The notes beneath the pieces were generated by a model. That model saw nothing but the letters and a program-made list of their open reading frames with translations, had not been told where the DNA came from and did no database searches. A stretch of DNA of 64,000 bases from Photobacterium damselae (GTDB lineage Bacteria > Pseudomonadota > Gammaproteobacteria > Enterobacterales > Vibrionaceae). The position numbers and the translations under genes are program-made. Numbering within the stretch: the first letter of the stretch is position 1; the number at the start of each line of letters is the position of its first letter. Below, piece by piece: positions 45,164 to 53,695 of the stretch. Location: NCBI RefSeq assembly GCF_003026815.1, contig NZ_PYOG01000010.1, positions 62,001 to 126,000 on the forward strand, in the 5' to 3' direction.

Positions 45164-46474
45164 TTACGCTTTAGCATGTTGTTCCATTGCTTGACGTTTT
45201 TTACGATCAAAGATAATGATTACACAAATTAAAATAACAAGAATTGCAGCGATAGAACCTAGAAGAATAAATACACCATTCCAAGAATACGCGTTTTTAA
45301 GCATGGCAATAGGCGCACCAGCAAGAGCAGCACCCACATATGTTACACCACCTTTTAGGCCAGTTGCAGCACCTGCACCGTCTGCGTGAGATGCTTCAAT
45401 GATACCTAATGCAAATAACATTTGTGGTGCATAGATACCCGCACCAATAATAAAGAAACATAGCGCAACAAGCATGTAGTCGATATGAATGGTTAACATA
45501 ACGCCGATCATACCAGCGATTAGAACAAAGCTATAAATTAGGATGGTTTTCCAACGGTCAGCGCCAAAGAATTTATCTGAAATAATACCAGAAGTTAGGC
45601 CGCCTAAAATACCACCAGCTTCGAACCATGCTACAAGTGAGTTTGACTTCATTAAATCCCAACCAAGTTGCTTAACAAAGTAGACGTTAACCCAGTCGGT
45701 ACTTACGGTACGAATGATGTAGATACATAAGTCACCACCAATTGCTAACCAAATAATAGGGTTAGTTAGGATGTAGCGCTTAAACATAGTCCACATGCTT
45801 AAACCCGCTTCAGAGTTCTTATTGATCTCTAACTGTTTAGTATCATTTTTCCAAACCCCAACATTGGGTAAACCGTAGTTTTCAGGTTTACCACGCATAA
45901 ATACTGCGGCAATAATCGCTTGAACGGCTGTAATAATAGCAGGAACGTAAAATGCGTAGCGCCAGTTACCTGTTGAGGCAATAACGGCAGAAGCAATTAA
46001 TGGGGCTAGAGCACCACCAACGTTATGGGAGGTATTCCACAGTGAATACCAACCGCCACGTTCTGATTTTGAGTACCATTGACTGATCGCTTTTGCAATA
46101 GGAGGGAAGCCACAACCTTGTACTACAGCGGTTAGACAGTATAGAGTCAGTAGGGTAGTCACACTGTTAGACATACCAATACCAACGTTAATGATCGCAA
46201 TGACCACTAGAACAGGTGCTAAGAACAAGCGAGGGTTAATGCGGTCTGCAAGTAAACCAGAGCTAAATTTAGATAGGCCATAAAGAATGTAATAAATTGA
46301 AGAGGCCATACCAAACTGAACGGCAGTCATGCCTAAATCTTCCATTAGTAGCGGAGCTGCAGCAGCAAACGCTTTACGGGAGATGTACATAACCGTATAG
46401 GTCAAGAAGGTGGTGATGATAATTTGCCAACGAAGTCGTTTATAGGTTTCGTCAAGTTTGTAATTCGTGCTCAT
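45164..46474 (-). CDS. OPA-family organophosphate:phosphate antiporter
   Basis: A 436-residue MFS carrier with twelve helices. It resembles GlpT/UhpT/PgtP: TYTVMYISRKAFAAAAPLLM in helix 1, FGMASSIYYILYGLSKFSSG in helix 2, VVQGCGFPPIAKAISQWYSK, and the phosphate-binding arginine candidates in ISRK and KSERGGWYSLWNTSHNVGG. GLKGGVTYVGAALAG in the C-half completes the pattern. Such proteins exchange inorganic phosphate for sugar phosphates, glycerol 3-phosphate or phosphoglycerate. I cannot say which. It starts at ATG. A CRP-like site lies 226-241 bp upstream. Confidence 0.88.
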   Translation of the reverse strand: MSTNYKLDETYKRLRWQIIITTFLTYTVMYISRKAFAAAAPLLMEDLGMTAVQFGMASSIYYILYGLSKFSSGLLADRINPRLFLAPVLVVIAIINVGIGMSNSVTTLLTLYCLTAVVQGCGFPPIAKAISQWYSKSERGGWYSLWNTSHNVGGALAPLIASAVIASTGNWRYAFYVPAIITAVQAIIAAVFMRGKPENYGLPNVGVWKNDTKQLEINKNSEAGLSMWTMFKRYILTNPIIWLAIGGDLCIYIIRTVSTDWVNVYFVKQLGWDLMKSNSLVAWFEAGGILGGLTSGIISDKFFGADRWKTILIYSFVLIAGMIGVMLTIHIDYMLVALCFFIIGAGIYAPQMLFALGIIEASHADGAGAATGLKGGVTYVGAALAGAPIAMLKNAYSWNGVFILLGSIAAILVILICVIIIFDRKKRQAMEQHAKA

Positions 46475-46699
46475 TGTTTAATGTCACATGTAAAATTTTA
46501 GTGGCGAGAGGTTAGACCTATAAATCCCCAAAGACAATATTGTTTTGATTGAATATTCTAAATTGGAATTAATTATGATTTGGATGATTATCCTGATTAA
46601 TTACTTTTGTTTTCTATATTTATAGATAATTTAACTGGTTTCTTGTTATCTATTATTGTTTATATTCTTTAAATGGCTTTTTTTCTGGGTTTTTATATG

Positions 46700-46715
46700 T
46701 GTGATGAATGCAACA
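46700..46715. promoter_or_regulatory. candidate CRP site
   Basis: TGTGA-TGAATG-CAACA has a perfect left half and a three-of-five right half relative to the CRP consensus. It lies upstream of the OPA carrier gene, a class of gene commonly under CRP control. It is a weak match. Confidence 0.35.
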
Positions 46716-46855
46716 TATAATTTTTGTTTATTAAATAATGTTAATTAATGTTGCTCAATAAAAGGTCGTTTTATTTGGTGAGAGCCGAAATATTGACATC
46801 AATGTGTCAGCATTTAATGCGGTCGATAGAATCAATGCCTATATTCTGATGTGTT

Positions 46856-46898
46856 ATATACCCAAGTGACTTCAATATGCGAGGTTACGTGGGTATAT
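46856..46898. repeat. palindromic intergenic repeat, copy 2
   Basis: The arms at 46856-46870 and 46884-46898 are complementary in 13 of 15 bases, ATATACCCAAGTGAC against GTTACGTGGGTATAT. The inner part shares ATACCCAAGTGACTTCAAT with the copy at 40475-40493 (18 of 19 bases on the opposite strand). Confidence 0.65.
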
Positions 46899-46932
46899 GA
46901 GCATCGGCTTTGGTTAAGCAATAAACAAATAA

Positions 46933-47259
46933 TTATTTGCCGAGTTGTTCATAATATTTGGCTATGTCGGCAATATCTTGATCGGTTAGATTACGAAGTT
47001 GGTCTTTCATCATTGAAGACATTCCACCTGTTCTTTGGCCATTTTTATAGGCTTGCATTGAATCATACAGGTATTGGGCATGCTGACCTTTGAGGTTTGG
47101 ATAAGCGGGACGAGGAGCAATGCCATCTACACCATGGCAAAAACGACAACTAGGTGTTTTTAATTCGCCTTTAGATGCGTCACCTTCTGGCATTGCAAAT
47201 GCATGAAAAGAAAAAACAACAGTAAATAGAGTTGAGGCTAAAAAAAGAGGCTTTTTCAT
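46933..47259 (-). CDS. periplasmic monoheme cytochrome c (c553/c5-like)
   Basis: A 108-residue protein with a signal peptide (MKKPLFLASTLFTVVFSFHAFA) and one heme c site CRFCH at 38-42. The distal Met ligand is probably in GGMSSMMKDQL. The tail LTDQDIADIAKYYEQL is the typical final helix of class I cytochromes c. It carries electrons in the periplasm; the partner is unknown. It starts at ATG and is monocistronic. Confidence 0.9.
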   Translation of the reverse strand: MKKPLFLASTLFTVVFSFHAFAMPEGDASKGELKTPSCRFCHGVDGIAPRPAYPNLKGQHAQYLYDSMQAYKNGQRTGGMSSMMKDQLRNLTDQDIADIAKYYEQLGK

Positions 47260-47409
47260 TTATTTCTATATCCTTAAGAATTTCAGCGCTATATTAATAG
47301 AAATTATCTGTAGATCAAACAGTAAGCATCTTATCTACAACGGTATTTGGCTAGTGAAATAGCGAATGATAAGAGTGAATCTACAATTCTGATTAAATGG
47401 AGATTTTTG

Positions 47410-47907
47410 ATGACTATTTCTGGTTATCAGGTACAACCTGGTGATATTGTTGCTGTTGATTTTGGGCGATATGACCATTGGGCTTTAGTATCAGACAAAG
47501 TGTGTCATCAAGGAAAGCGAATGTTGATTTCAGCCACCAAACGAAATGGAACGGTGATGGAAGAAACCTGGGATGAAGTAACGCAAGGACAAAAGGTTGT
47601 ACTGTCAAAGTTACATTGTCACAATGATGTGAGGGGTAGTTTAGAAAAGGCACGTAGCCAAATTGGGGTATGGCGATATTCTATCTATAAACGTAATTGT
47701 GAACATTTCATCTATTGGGTTTTATCCGACAAGTTACGCTCTAAGCAAGTTATTGGTGGTGTAAGTGGTGCTGTTTTAGGCGCGATAGGGGTTGTTACCT
47801 TAAGTAAAAAGCCTAGTGTTCTTAAAGTATTGGGTGGTGCGTGGGCCGGATTGAGTTCGGGTGTTATTTTAGCTAAAGCATCCAATAAAACCCGAAAAAA
47901 ATCATAG
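47410..47907 (+). CDS. LRAT/PLAAT-like papain-fold protein
   Basis: A 165-residue protein from the ATG at 47410 (GGAG seven bases upstream; the open frame begins at 47347). It has the layout of vertebrate LRAT and H-REV107/PLAAT acyltransferases of the NlpC/P60 superfamily: QPGDIVAVDFGRYDHWALV with His23, then NCEHFIYWVL with the nucleophile Cys97. As in H-REV107, a hydrophobic, glycine-rich segment (VIGGVSGAVLGAIGVVTLS) follows and may anchor it to membrane. The second catalytic-triad histidine found in mammalian PLAAT proteins appears to be Ser41 here. It may act on phospholipid acyl chains; unproven. The 3' end overlaps the convergent Nudix gene by six bases. Confidence 0.75.
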   Translation: MTISGYQVQPGDIVAVDFGRYDHWALVSDKVCHQGKRMLISATKRNGTVMEETWDEVTQGQKVVLSKLHCHNDVRGSLEKARSQIGVWRYSIYKRNCEHFIYWVLSDKLRSKQVIGGVSGAVLGAIGVVTLSKKPSVLKVLGGAWAGLSSGVILAKASNKTRKKS

Positions 47908-48420
47908 CAGTTGCATCGCTTTTGCTTTGCAGTAAGCCGCGAGCGTTTTGTTATCTTGAATTTGATTTGCAGCAATCTTCTGTTCAAATTCTGTTATAGA
48001 GAGAGTAACCACATCCATAATTTCATCATCATCTAATTCACCATTCGCTTCACTTAACTCTTGAGCGAGAAATAGGTATTGAATCTCATCACAAAAACCA
48101 GGAACGGGTAATAACTCCCCAAGGCTTTGCCAGTTTTTTGCTTGCAGTTTTGCCTCTTCTGCTAATTCTCTTTGCGCACAAGCTAGAATATTTTCTTTAT
48201 CTTCTAATGTTCCTGCTGGAAATTCGTAAATCCACTGTTTTATGGCAGGTCGATACTGATGGACAAGAATTAGATCGCCGTTACGATCTATTGGTATGAT
48301 CACAACTGCGCCAGGATGTTTGATTGTGGTAAAAGGAATGGTTCTACCATCTGGCAGTTGATGCTGCTCTTCATCAATAGAAAAACATTTCCACTGATAA
48401 TGTGTTTGCACTGTTGTCAT
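47902..48420 (-). CDS. Nudix hydrolase (ADP-ribose pyrophosphatase-like)
   Basis: A 172-residue protein. The Nudix box reads GTLEDKENILACAQRELAEE followed by AK, agreeing with GX5EX7REUXEEXGU except that Ala replaces the late Gly. IYEFPAGTLEDKE and PGFCDEIQYLFLAQ around it are typical of ADP-ribose or nucleotide-sugar pyrophosphatases of the NudF/YffH group. The reaction is hydrolysis of a nucleoside diphosphate linked to another moiety. It starts at ATG. It overlaps the convergent LRAT-like gene tail to tail by six bases. Confidence 0.87.
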   Translation of the reverse strand: MTTVQTHYQWKCFSIDEEQHQLPDGRTIPFTTIKHPGAVVIIPIDRNGDLILVHQYRPAIKQWIYEFPAGTLEDKENILACAQRELAEEAKLQAKNWQSLGELLPVPGFCDEIQYLFLAQELSEANGELDDDEIMDVVTLSITEFEQKIAANQIQDNKTLAAYCKAKAMQLL

Positions 48421-48585
48421 GATTTAATTTGAGAGCGTTAAGAAAAAGTACCGATTATTGTACGCTTGATAACAAGGTAATCAATGAGATAGCAATAGGA
48501 TATTTCATAGGGTTATTGTGGTGATGGATAATAAAAAATCCGCCCAACATGACGGATTTTGAAGTGGTGATAGGGTGATATATTG

Positions 48586-49638
48586 CTATTCACTGATCGC
48601 TAATTGATTCCCACCCCAATGTTTCGCTCTCATTACAGCATTATCCGCTTTAATATAGTCATAATTAAATTCACGAAATTGGATTGGCGTTAATCCCATA
48701 CTCAGGGTTACTGAAATTCGATGACCAGATTCTAATTCTAAGACCCAACTGTTTACTTGTTCTTGTAAGCGCAGCGCAAATTTTTCAGCTTGTTCTAATG
48801 AAGTATCTGGTAATAGGAGACAAAACTCCGTTCCACCTAAGCGGGCGATTGTGTCTTCTTTTCGACTCAGTTGTTGCAAGCATTTTGTCAACATCATTAA
48901 TACTTTATCACCAGTCTCAAGGCCGTAACGGTCGTTGATGTTTTTAAAGTCATCAACACTGAGCAGTAACATCGAAAAATCTTTTAGATAACGTTCGCTA
49001 CGAGCGGCTTCAGCTTGGTAAATAGGCAGTAGGCCTTCTCGATTGTAGAGGCCGGTTAAAAAGTCATTAGTTGCAGTTTGCTTAACACAGTGAATCGCTT
49101 CGTTTCGGTGCTTGGCTAGGAGATAGGCCATCACAAACACTAACGAATACGCACTCATATTTTGTAGTGCATCATTAAGCTGCAATTGTTTTTCGCCAAT
49201 TTCTGAAATACTTAAGATAACGTAACAAAAACCAAATAGACCGCTATACCAAGCAGCCGTCTTTTGTTTTAACGCAAAAAAGCACAGTAAAGGAATCGTT
49301 AGCCCTATGGTATTGCTGATATGGTGAGTTTCACTAAAGCTATAACCTGTAATGCAAGCCAAAGTGGTGGAAAGAATAAAAATCCACATTAAAACTTTAG
49401 GATTGATGTTTATTCGATTAAAAATTGCCAATGTATAAGAGATCGATAGTCCTAATAGTGCTGAATAGAGTGATACTAATGAAGTCTTAGCGACAAAATA
49501 CGCAAAAGCAACTAAGGTGCAAATAATGCCAGAAGAGGTAAACAGAAGAGAAAGTTGGCGTTGTAGGGTATTTTTGCTTAATTCGATATAGGCAAAGTTA
49601 ACAGATTCAAGCTGAGTACTTTTAACTAATGTCGCCAT
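48586..49638 (-). CDS. membrane GGDEF-domain protein with degenerate active site (GGTEF)
   Basis: A protein of 350 residues from the ATG at 49638 (AAGGA upstream). The N-terminal half has about six hydrophobic helices and no recognised sensor name. The C-terminal half is a GGDEF domain beginning near DFLTGLYNREGLLP. The active-site loop is RLGGTEF: the catalytic Asp/Glu is Thr270 (codon ACG at 48829-48831). The allosteric I-site RxxD five residues upstream is intact (RKED). Diguanylate cyclase activity is therefore doubtful; binding of c-di-GMP is plausible. It is monocistronic. Confidence 0.85.
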   Translation of the reverse strand: MATLVKSTQLESVNFAYIELSKNTLQRQLSLLFTSSGIICTLVAFAYFVAKTSLVSLYSALLGLSISYTLAIFNRININPKVLMWIFILSTTLACITGYSFSETHHISNTIGLTIPLLCFFALKQKTAAWYSGLFGFCYVILSISEIGEKQLQLNDALQNMSAYSLVFVMAYLLAKHRNEAIHCVKQTATNDFLTGLYNREGLLPIYQAEAARSERYLKDFSMLLLSVDDFKNINDRYGLETGDKVLMMLTKCLQQLSRKEDTIARLGGTEFCLLLPDTSLEQAEKFALRLQEQVNSWVLELESGHRISVTLSMGLTPIQFREFNYDYIKADNAVMRAKHWGGNQLAISE

Positions 49639-49749
49639 TTTGTTACGTCCTTGTTCCATAAGAAAGCCATCAATGCAACTATGTGCACCGATGGCATAAG
49701 AATAGCGATTTTGTTAAATATGTCTAATTTTTTTTGATATATAGTGCAA

Positions 49750-50682
49750 TCAATTGACCTGAGATAAGAATGACTCGATGGTTTTGGCGGTTAATTCTGG
49801 CTTTTCATTGGTAACCCCATGAGCTGTCTCTGGAAATACAACAATAGGAGCCTGCAGATAATGACTTAGCGCGATCCCGTTTTCTAATGGGAAAATTTGG
49901 TCTTTATCTCCCCAGATCAGTAAAGTTTTCGGTAGAGTCTCGGTCGATATTTTACCTAAACGTTCACGATCGGCAGTAAGTGTATTAAGTAATGACTCCC
50001 GCTCTGGTTGCCAATCTTTAAAATAACCATCATAGATCTGCTCTGCGATGAAATCGGGTATATAAGGCGATTTAATAAATACCTGATCGTACAGTTTTTT
50101 GATTCCACTTTTATCCTGTGGCACAAAAAGCTCTTCAGGATTCTTAACATTTGCTCGCTGGCACAGTTGTGCTAAATGTTCATCACTAAAAATAGGGCCC
50201 GGGCTCGCAATAATAATGGCCTTATTGATTCGTTCTGGTCGAGCCATCAAGCTGTAAGTAACAAAGCCTCCATAGGAGATACCCGCCACATTCACTCGCT
50301 GTACTTTTAGGTGATCGAGCAACTGCCAAATAGCTTCGGTCTGCGTTGTTAAATTGGAACGACCTAAACTGTGTGATTTACCAAACCATAATAGATCGGG
50401 TGCAATAACATAATAATGCTTACTCAGCTCTTGCATGGTGGCTAACCATGTCGCTGAGGCGCTACCGCCAAAACCGTGTAGTAACAGTAGAGGTTCGCCT
50501 TGTCCACCTTGCCAATAATTTAGCGTTCCGCCTTCTTTTAATAGCAGAGAGTGCTCTGAAAATCCTTGCTTTTTTAAGCTATGAGTATCGTATTGGCCTT
50601 TCCATTTTACAATTTCACAACCAGATAGACTGGTGAGCAGACTGCCACACAAAATGACAGATTTAAGTAAATTCTTCATCAA
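49750..50682 (-). CDS. alpha/beta-hydrolase lipoprotein
   Basis: A 310-residue protein with a lipoprotein leader; the lipobox LSGC gives Cys22 as the acylated residue. The hydrolase core has the oxyanion loop LLLHGFGGSASATW, nucleophile elbow GISYGGF with the catalytic Ser, the acid in LLIWGDKDQIFP and the His in ETAHGVTNEKPE. It would cleave an ester, amide or related bond in the periplasm at the membrane. The substrate is unknown. It starts at ATG and is monocistronic, divergent from galE. Confidence 0.88.
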   Translation of the reverse strand: MMKNLLKSVILCGSLLTSLSGCEIVKWKGQYDTHSLKKQGFSEHSLLLKEGGTLNYWQGGQGEPLLLLHGFGGSASATWLATMQELSKHYYVIAPDLLWFGKSHSLGRSNLTTQTEAIWQLLDHLKVQRVNVAGISYGGFVTYSLMARPERINKAIIIASPGPIFSDEHLAQLCQRANVKNPEELFVPQDKSGIKKLYDQVFIKSPYIPDFIAEQIYDGYFKDWQPERESLLNTLTADRERLGKISTETLPKTLLIWGDKDQIFPLENGIALSHYLQAPIVVFPETAHGVTNEKPELTAKTIESFLSQVN

Positions 50683-50953
50683 TTCCTAGAATCTTCAAAA
50701 AACAAACGATAGATTAGTAAAACAAAATAAATAAGATTAATTATACGGTGTTTTATTTTGAATGGAAGCATCGATATGATTTTAGGGGATGGCGTGTCGC
50801 TCACCATCTTTCATAAGAGACTGCTTGCAATTGGTTAGGTTTAACAGCATTATACCGAGCAAGAAAATGTGATGCTATTGATTATTTATTAACTATTAAA
50901 TCAACTGGTTAATGATTATAGCATGACAAATTATCTGAATAAGGGAGAGCACG

Positions 50954-51970
50954 ATGCGTGTTTTAGTTACAGGTGGTATGGGTTACATTGGTAGCCATAC
51001 TTGCGTTCAAATGATTGAAGCTGGCATGACGCCAATTATCTTAGACAACCTTTATAACAGCAAAGAGACTGTTTTAGAGCGTGTTGAAAACCTAACGGGT
51101 GTTCGACCTGCTTTTTACAAAGGTGATATTCGTGATCGCGCATTCTTAGATAGCGTTTTTGCTGAAAATGAAATTGACGCAGTGATCCACTTTGCTGGTT
51201 TAAAAGCCGTAGGTGAGTCAGTAGAAAAGCCACTTGAATACTACGACAATAACGTTCACGGTACGCTAGTTTTAGTTGAAGCGATGCGTGCAGCGGGTGT
51301 TAATAGCTTAATTTTTAGTTCATCAGCAACGGTATATGGCGATCCCGCTTCTGTGCCTATCACGGAAGATTTCCCAACTAGCGCTACAAACCCATACGGT
51401 CGCAGTAAGTTGATGGTAGAAGAGTGTCTAACTGATATTCAGCACGCTTATCCTGAGATGAGCATTACGCTTCTACGTTACTTCAACCCAGTGGGCTCGC
51501 ATAAATCAGGCACTATGGGTGAAGATCCACAAGGCATTCCAAATAACCTAATGCCATTTATCTCTCAAGTTGCTGTTGGTCGTCGTGAGTTCTTATCTGT
51601 ATTTGGTGATGATTATCCAACTGTTGACGGTACTGGCGTGCGCGATTACATCCACGTGGTTGACTTGGCTGATGGCCATATTGCTGCACTTAAATACAAA
51701 GGTAGCGAAGCGGGCCTTCATATCTACAACCTAGGTACTGGTAACGGTAACAGTGTATTGCAGATGGTGTCAGCATTTGAAAAAGCTTCTGGCGCAAAAG
51801 TTGCGTATAAGATCGCACCTCGTCGCCCTGGTGATATTGCAGAATGTTGGGCTGATCCTGCAAAAGCAAAACGCGAACTACACTGGGAAGCAACGCATAC
51901 TATTGAAGATATGACAGCAGACACTTGGCGTTGGCAATCAACCAACCCAAATGGTTACCCTGACGCATAA
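50954..51970 (+). CDS. galE: UDP-glucose 4-epimerase
   Basis: A 338-residue extended SDR enzyme (E. coli GalE is 338). The NAD-binding loop is VTGGMGYIGSHT, the catalytic residues are Ser in IFSSSATVYGDP and the Tyr-Lys pair in NPYGRSKLMVEE. RYFNPVGSHKSGTMGEDPQG and the C-terminal RRPGDIAECWADPAKAKREL are diagnostic. It interconverts UDP-glucose and UDP-galactose, supplying galactose for surface polysaccharides or using it for carbon. There is no galT or galK next to it, so a biosynthetic role is likely. GGGAGAG precedes the ATG, and a terminator follows. Confidence 0.97.
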   Translation: MRVLVTGGMGYIGSHTCVQMIEAGMTPIILDNLYNSKETVLERVENLTGVRPAFYKGDIRDRAFLDSVFAENEIDAVIHFAGLKAVGESVEKPLEYYDNNVHGTLVLVEAMRAAGVNSLIFSSSATVYGDPASVPITEDFPTSATNPYGRSKLMVEECLTDIQHAYPEMSITLLRYFNPVGSHKSGTMGEDPQGIPNNLMPFISQVAVGRREFLSVFGDDYPTVDGTGVRDYIHVVDLADGHIAALKYKGSEAGLHIYNLGTGNGNSVLQMVSAFEKASGAKVAYKIAPRRPGDIAECWADPAKAKRELHWEATHTIEDMTADTWRWQSTNPNGYPDA

Positions 51971-52000
51971 TTTCATGGTTTGATCGTGAAAAAATAAGAG

Positions 52001-52036
52001 ACAAAGGCGCTAATCAATAGCGCCTTTGTTGTTTTT
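52001..52036 (+). terminator. rho-independent terminator
   Basis: ACAAAGGCGCTA (52001-52012) pairs perfectly with TAGCGCCTTTGT (52018-52029) and is followed by TGTTTTT, after galE. Confidence 0.9.
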
Positions 52037-52192
52037 GGCTTCCCAGTATATTTTAGGTTTCTTCAAGCGGTTTTGTGATATAATCCGCAGCCAACATTAC
52101 ATCAGTGCTTTCAAAAAGATGTGATGTTGATCGTGATAAACCTTTTTTGATTCTACACTCTATCTAAAGAGCGATTTTACCGGAGCATCATT

Positions 52193-53539
52193 TTGCATTT
52201 TAAAGATCTTGGATTAGACCCACGCCTACTGAAAAAACTGTCTCATTTGGCGTTTGATCAAGCAACCGAAATTCAACGTACCGCAATTCCTGTTGCCATT
52301 TTAGGTAAGGACATTCTTGCGTCGTCGAAAACGGGTTCAGGTAAAACTCTTGCGTTCTTGCTACCTGCAATGCAACGTATGTACCGCAGCAAGCCATTTA
52401 CACGTCGTGATCCTCGAGTTCTTATCTTGACTCCAACCCGTGAATTGGCAAAGCAGGTATTCGCTCAGTTGAAACCATTGAATGCGGGAACACCGTATGA
52501 TGCCGCGCTTATTGTTGGTGGTGAAAACTTCAATGATCAGGTTAAAGCACTGCGTAAAGATCCTATGTTCGTGGTTGCAACCCCAGGCCGTTTAGCTGAT
52601 CACCTTGAGCATCGTAGCACTTACTTAGATGGTCTGGAGATGTTAATCCTTGATGAAGCAGACCGTATGCTTGATCTTGGTTTTGAAAAAGAGCTGCGTC
52701 GAATTCATGAAGCAGCAAGTCACCGTCGTCGCCAGACATTAATGTTCTCAGCAACATTGGATCACCCTGAAGTGGTTGAAATGGCGCACGAAATGCTGAA
52801 TGCACCAAAACGTATTTCTATTGGTCACTCAGCAGAAGAGCATAAAGATATTACTCAACGCTTTATTCTATGTGACAACTTAACGCACAAAGAAGCGTTG
52901 CTAAATAAGATCTTAGAAACAGAAGACTACAACCAGATGATCATCTTCACAGCAACTCGTGCAGATACCGATCGTCTAACCAAAGAGCTAAATGATCGTA
53001 AACTAAAAGCGGTCGCTCTAAGCGGTAACTTAAACCAGACTCAACGTAATAGCATCATGAGTCAGTTTGAGCGCTTCTGCCATAAGATTCTGGTGACAAC
53101 AGATATTGCATCTCGTGGTCTTGATATCAGTAATGTATCGCACGTTATTAACTTTGACCTGCCAAAACATGCGGAAGAGTATGTTCACCGTGTTGGACGT
53201 ACAGGCCGTGCGGGTAATAAAGGTGATGCAATCTCATTTGTTGGTCCTAAAGATTGGAAGAGCTTTAAAAATATTGAAGCATTCCTTCAGCAGAGTATTG
53301 AATTTACCGCAATTGATGGTCTAAAAGCGAAATTCAAAGGCTTTAAGATCGAACAGAAGAAGAAATTCAATAAAAAGCCAACAGAGCAAAATAACCAGAA
53401 GAAGAAAACACAGGCTGCGAAACCTAAGCGTCATATCGATAAGCGTTTTTATGATAACCAAGCTGTGGGTCATGAAGTGTTTATGCCAAAGAAAAAGCCT
53501 CGTAATGTAGCGGCTGAAATCGATAAAGACCAAGAATAA
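52193..53539 (+). CDS. DEAD-box ATP-dependent RNA helicase
   Basis: A 448-residue helicase. The Q motif is FDQATEIQRTAIP, motif I SSKTGSGKT, motif Ia PTRELAKQV, motif II DEAD, motif III SAT, motif V IASRGLDI and motif VI HRVGRTGRAG. A basic tail of about 90 residues (many Lys/Gln/Asn) binds RNA. It is an RhlE- or SrmB-type enzyme that remodels RNA, probably in ribosome assembly or cold adaptation; I cannot choose. The start is TTG at 52193 with CGGAG seven bases upstream. A strong UUCG-loop terminator follows. Confidence 0.93.
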   Translation: MHFKDLGLDPRLLKKLSHLAFDQATEIQRTAIPVAILGKDILASSKTGSGKTLAFLLPAMQRMYRSKPFTRRDPRVLILTPTRELAKQVFAQLKPLNAGTPYDAALIVGGENFNDQVKALRKDPMFVVATPGRLADHLEHRSTYLDGLEMLILDEADRMLDLGFEKELRRIHEAASHRRRQTLMFSATLDHPEVVEMAHEMLNAPKRISIGHSAEEHKDITQRFILCDNLTHKEALLNKILETEDYNQMIIFTATRADTDRLTKELNDRKLKAVALSGNLNQTQRNSIMSQFERFCHKILVTTDIASRGLDISNVSHVINFDLPKHAEEYVHRVGRTGRAGNKGDAISFVGPKDWKSFKNIEAFLQQSIEFTAIDGLKAKFKGFKIEQKKKFNKKPTEQNNQKKKTQAAKPKRHIDKRFYDNQAVGHEVFMPKKKPRNVAAEIDKDQE

Positions 53540-53570
53540 TCAGATTGTTAAAAGTATCATCTATTACATT

Positions 53571-53600
53571 AAACCAGATCTTCGGATCTGGTTTTTTTAG
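53571..53600 (+). terminator. rho-independent terminator with UUCG tetraloop
   Basis: AAACCAGATC-TTCG-GATCTGGTTT followed by T residues, an exceptionally stable hairpin after the helicase gene. Confidence 0.93.
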
Positions 53601-53695
53601 CTCTAAATTTATGATGACTCTATTGTGGTTACTTAATGATATGTGTAAATTCAACAAATTGGATGTTTTTTATTCTTTTTTGTTGTGAGTGAGCC

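Larger units (their letters stand above)
46475..46932. other. AT-rich upstream region of the OPA gene with repeat
   Basis: This 458-bp gap holds the promoter region of the OPA carrier and the 3' side of the cytochrome c gene. It includes a palindromic repeat (46856-46898) and a candidate CRP site at 46700-46715. No coding sequence seen. Confidence 0.5.
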
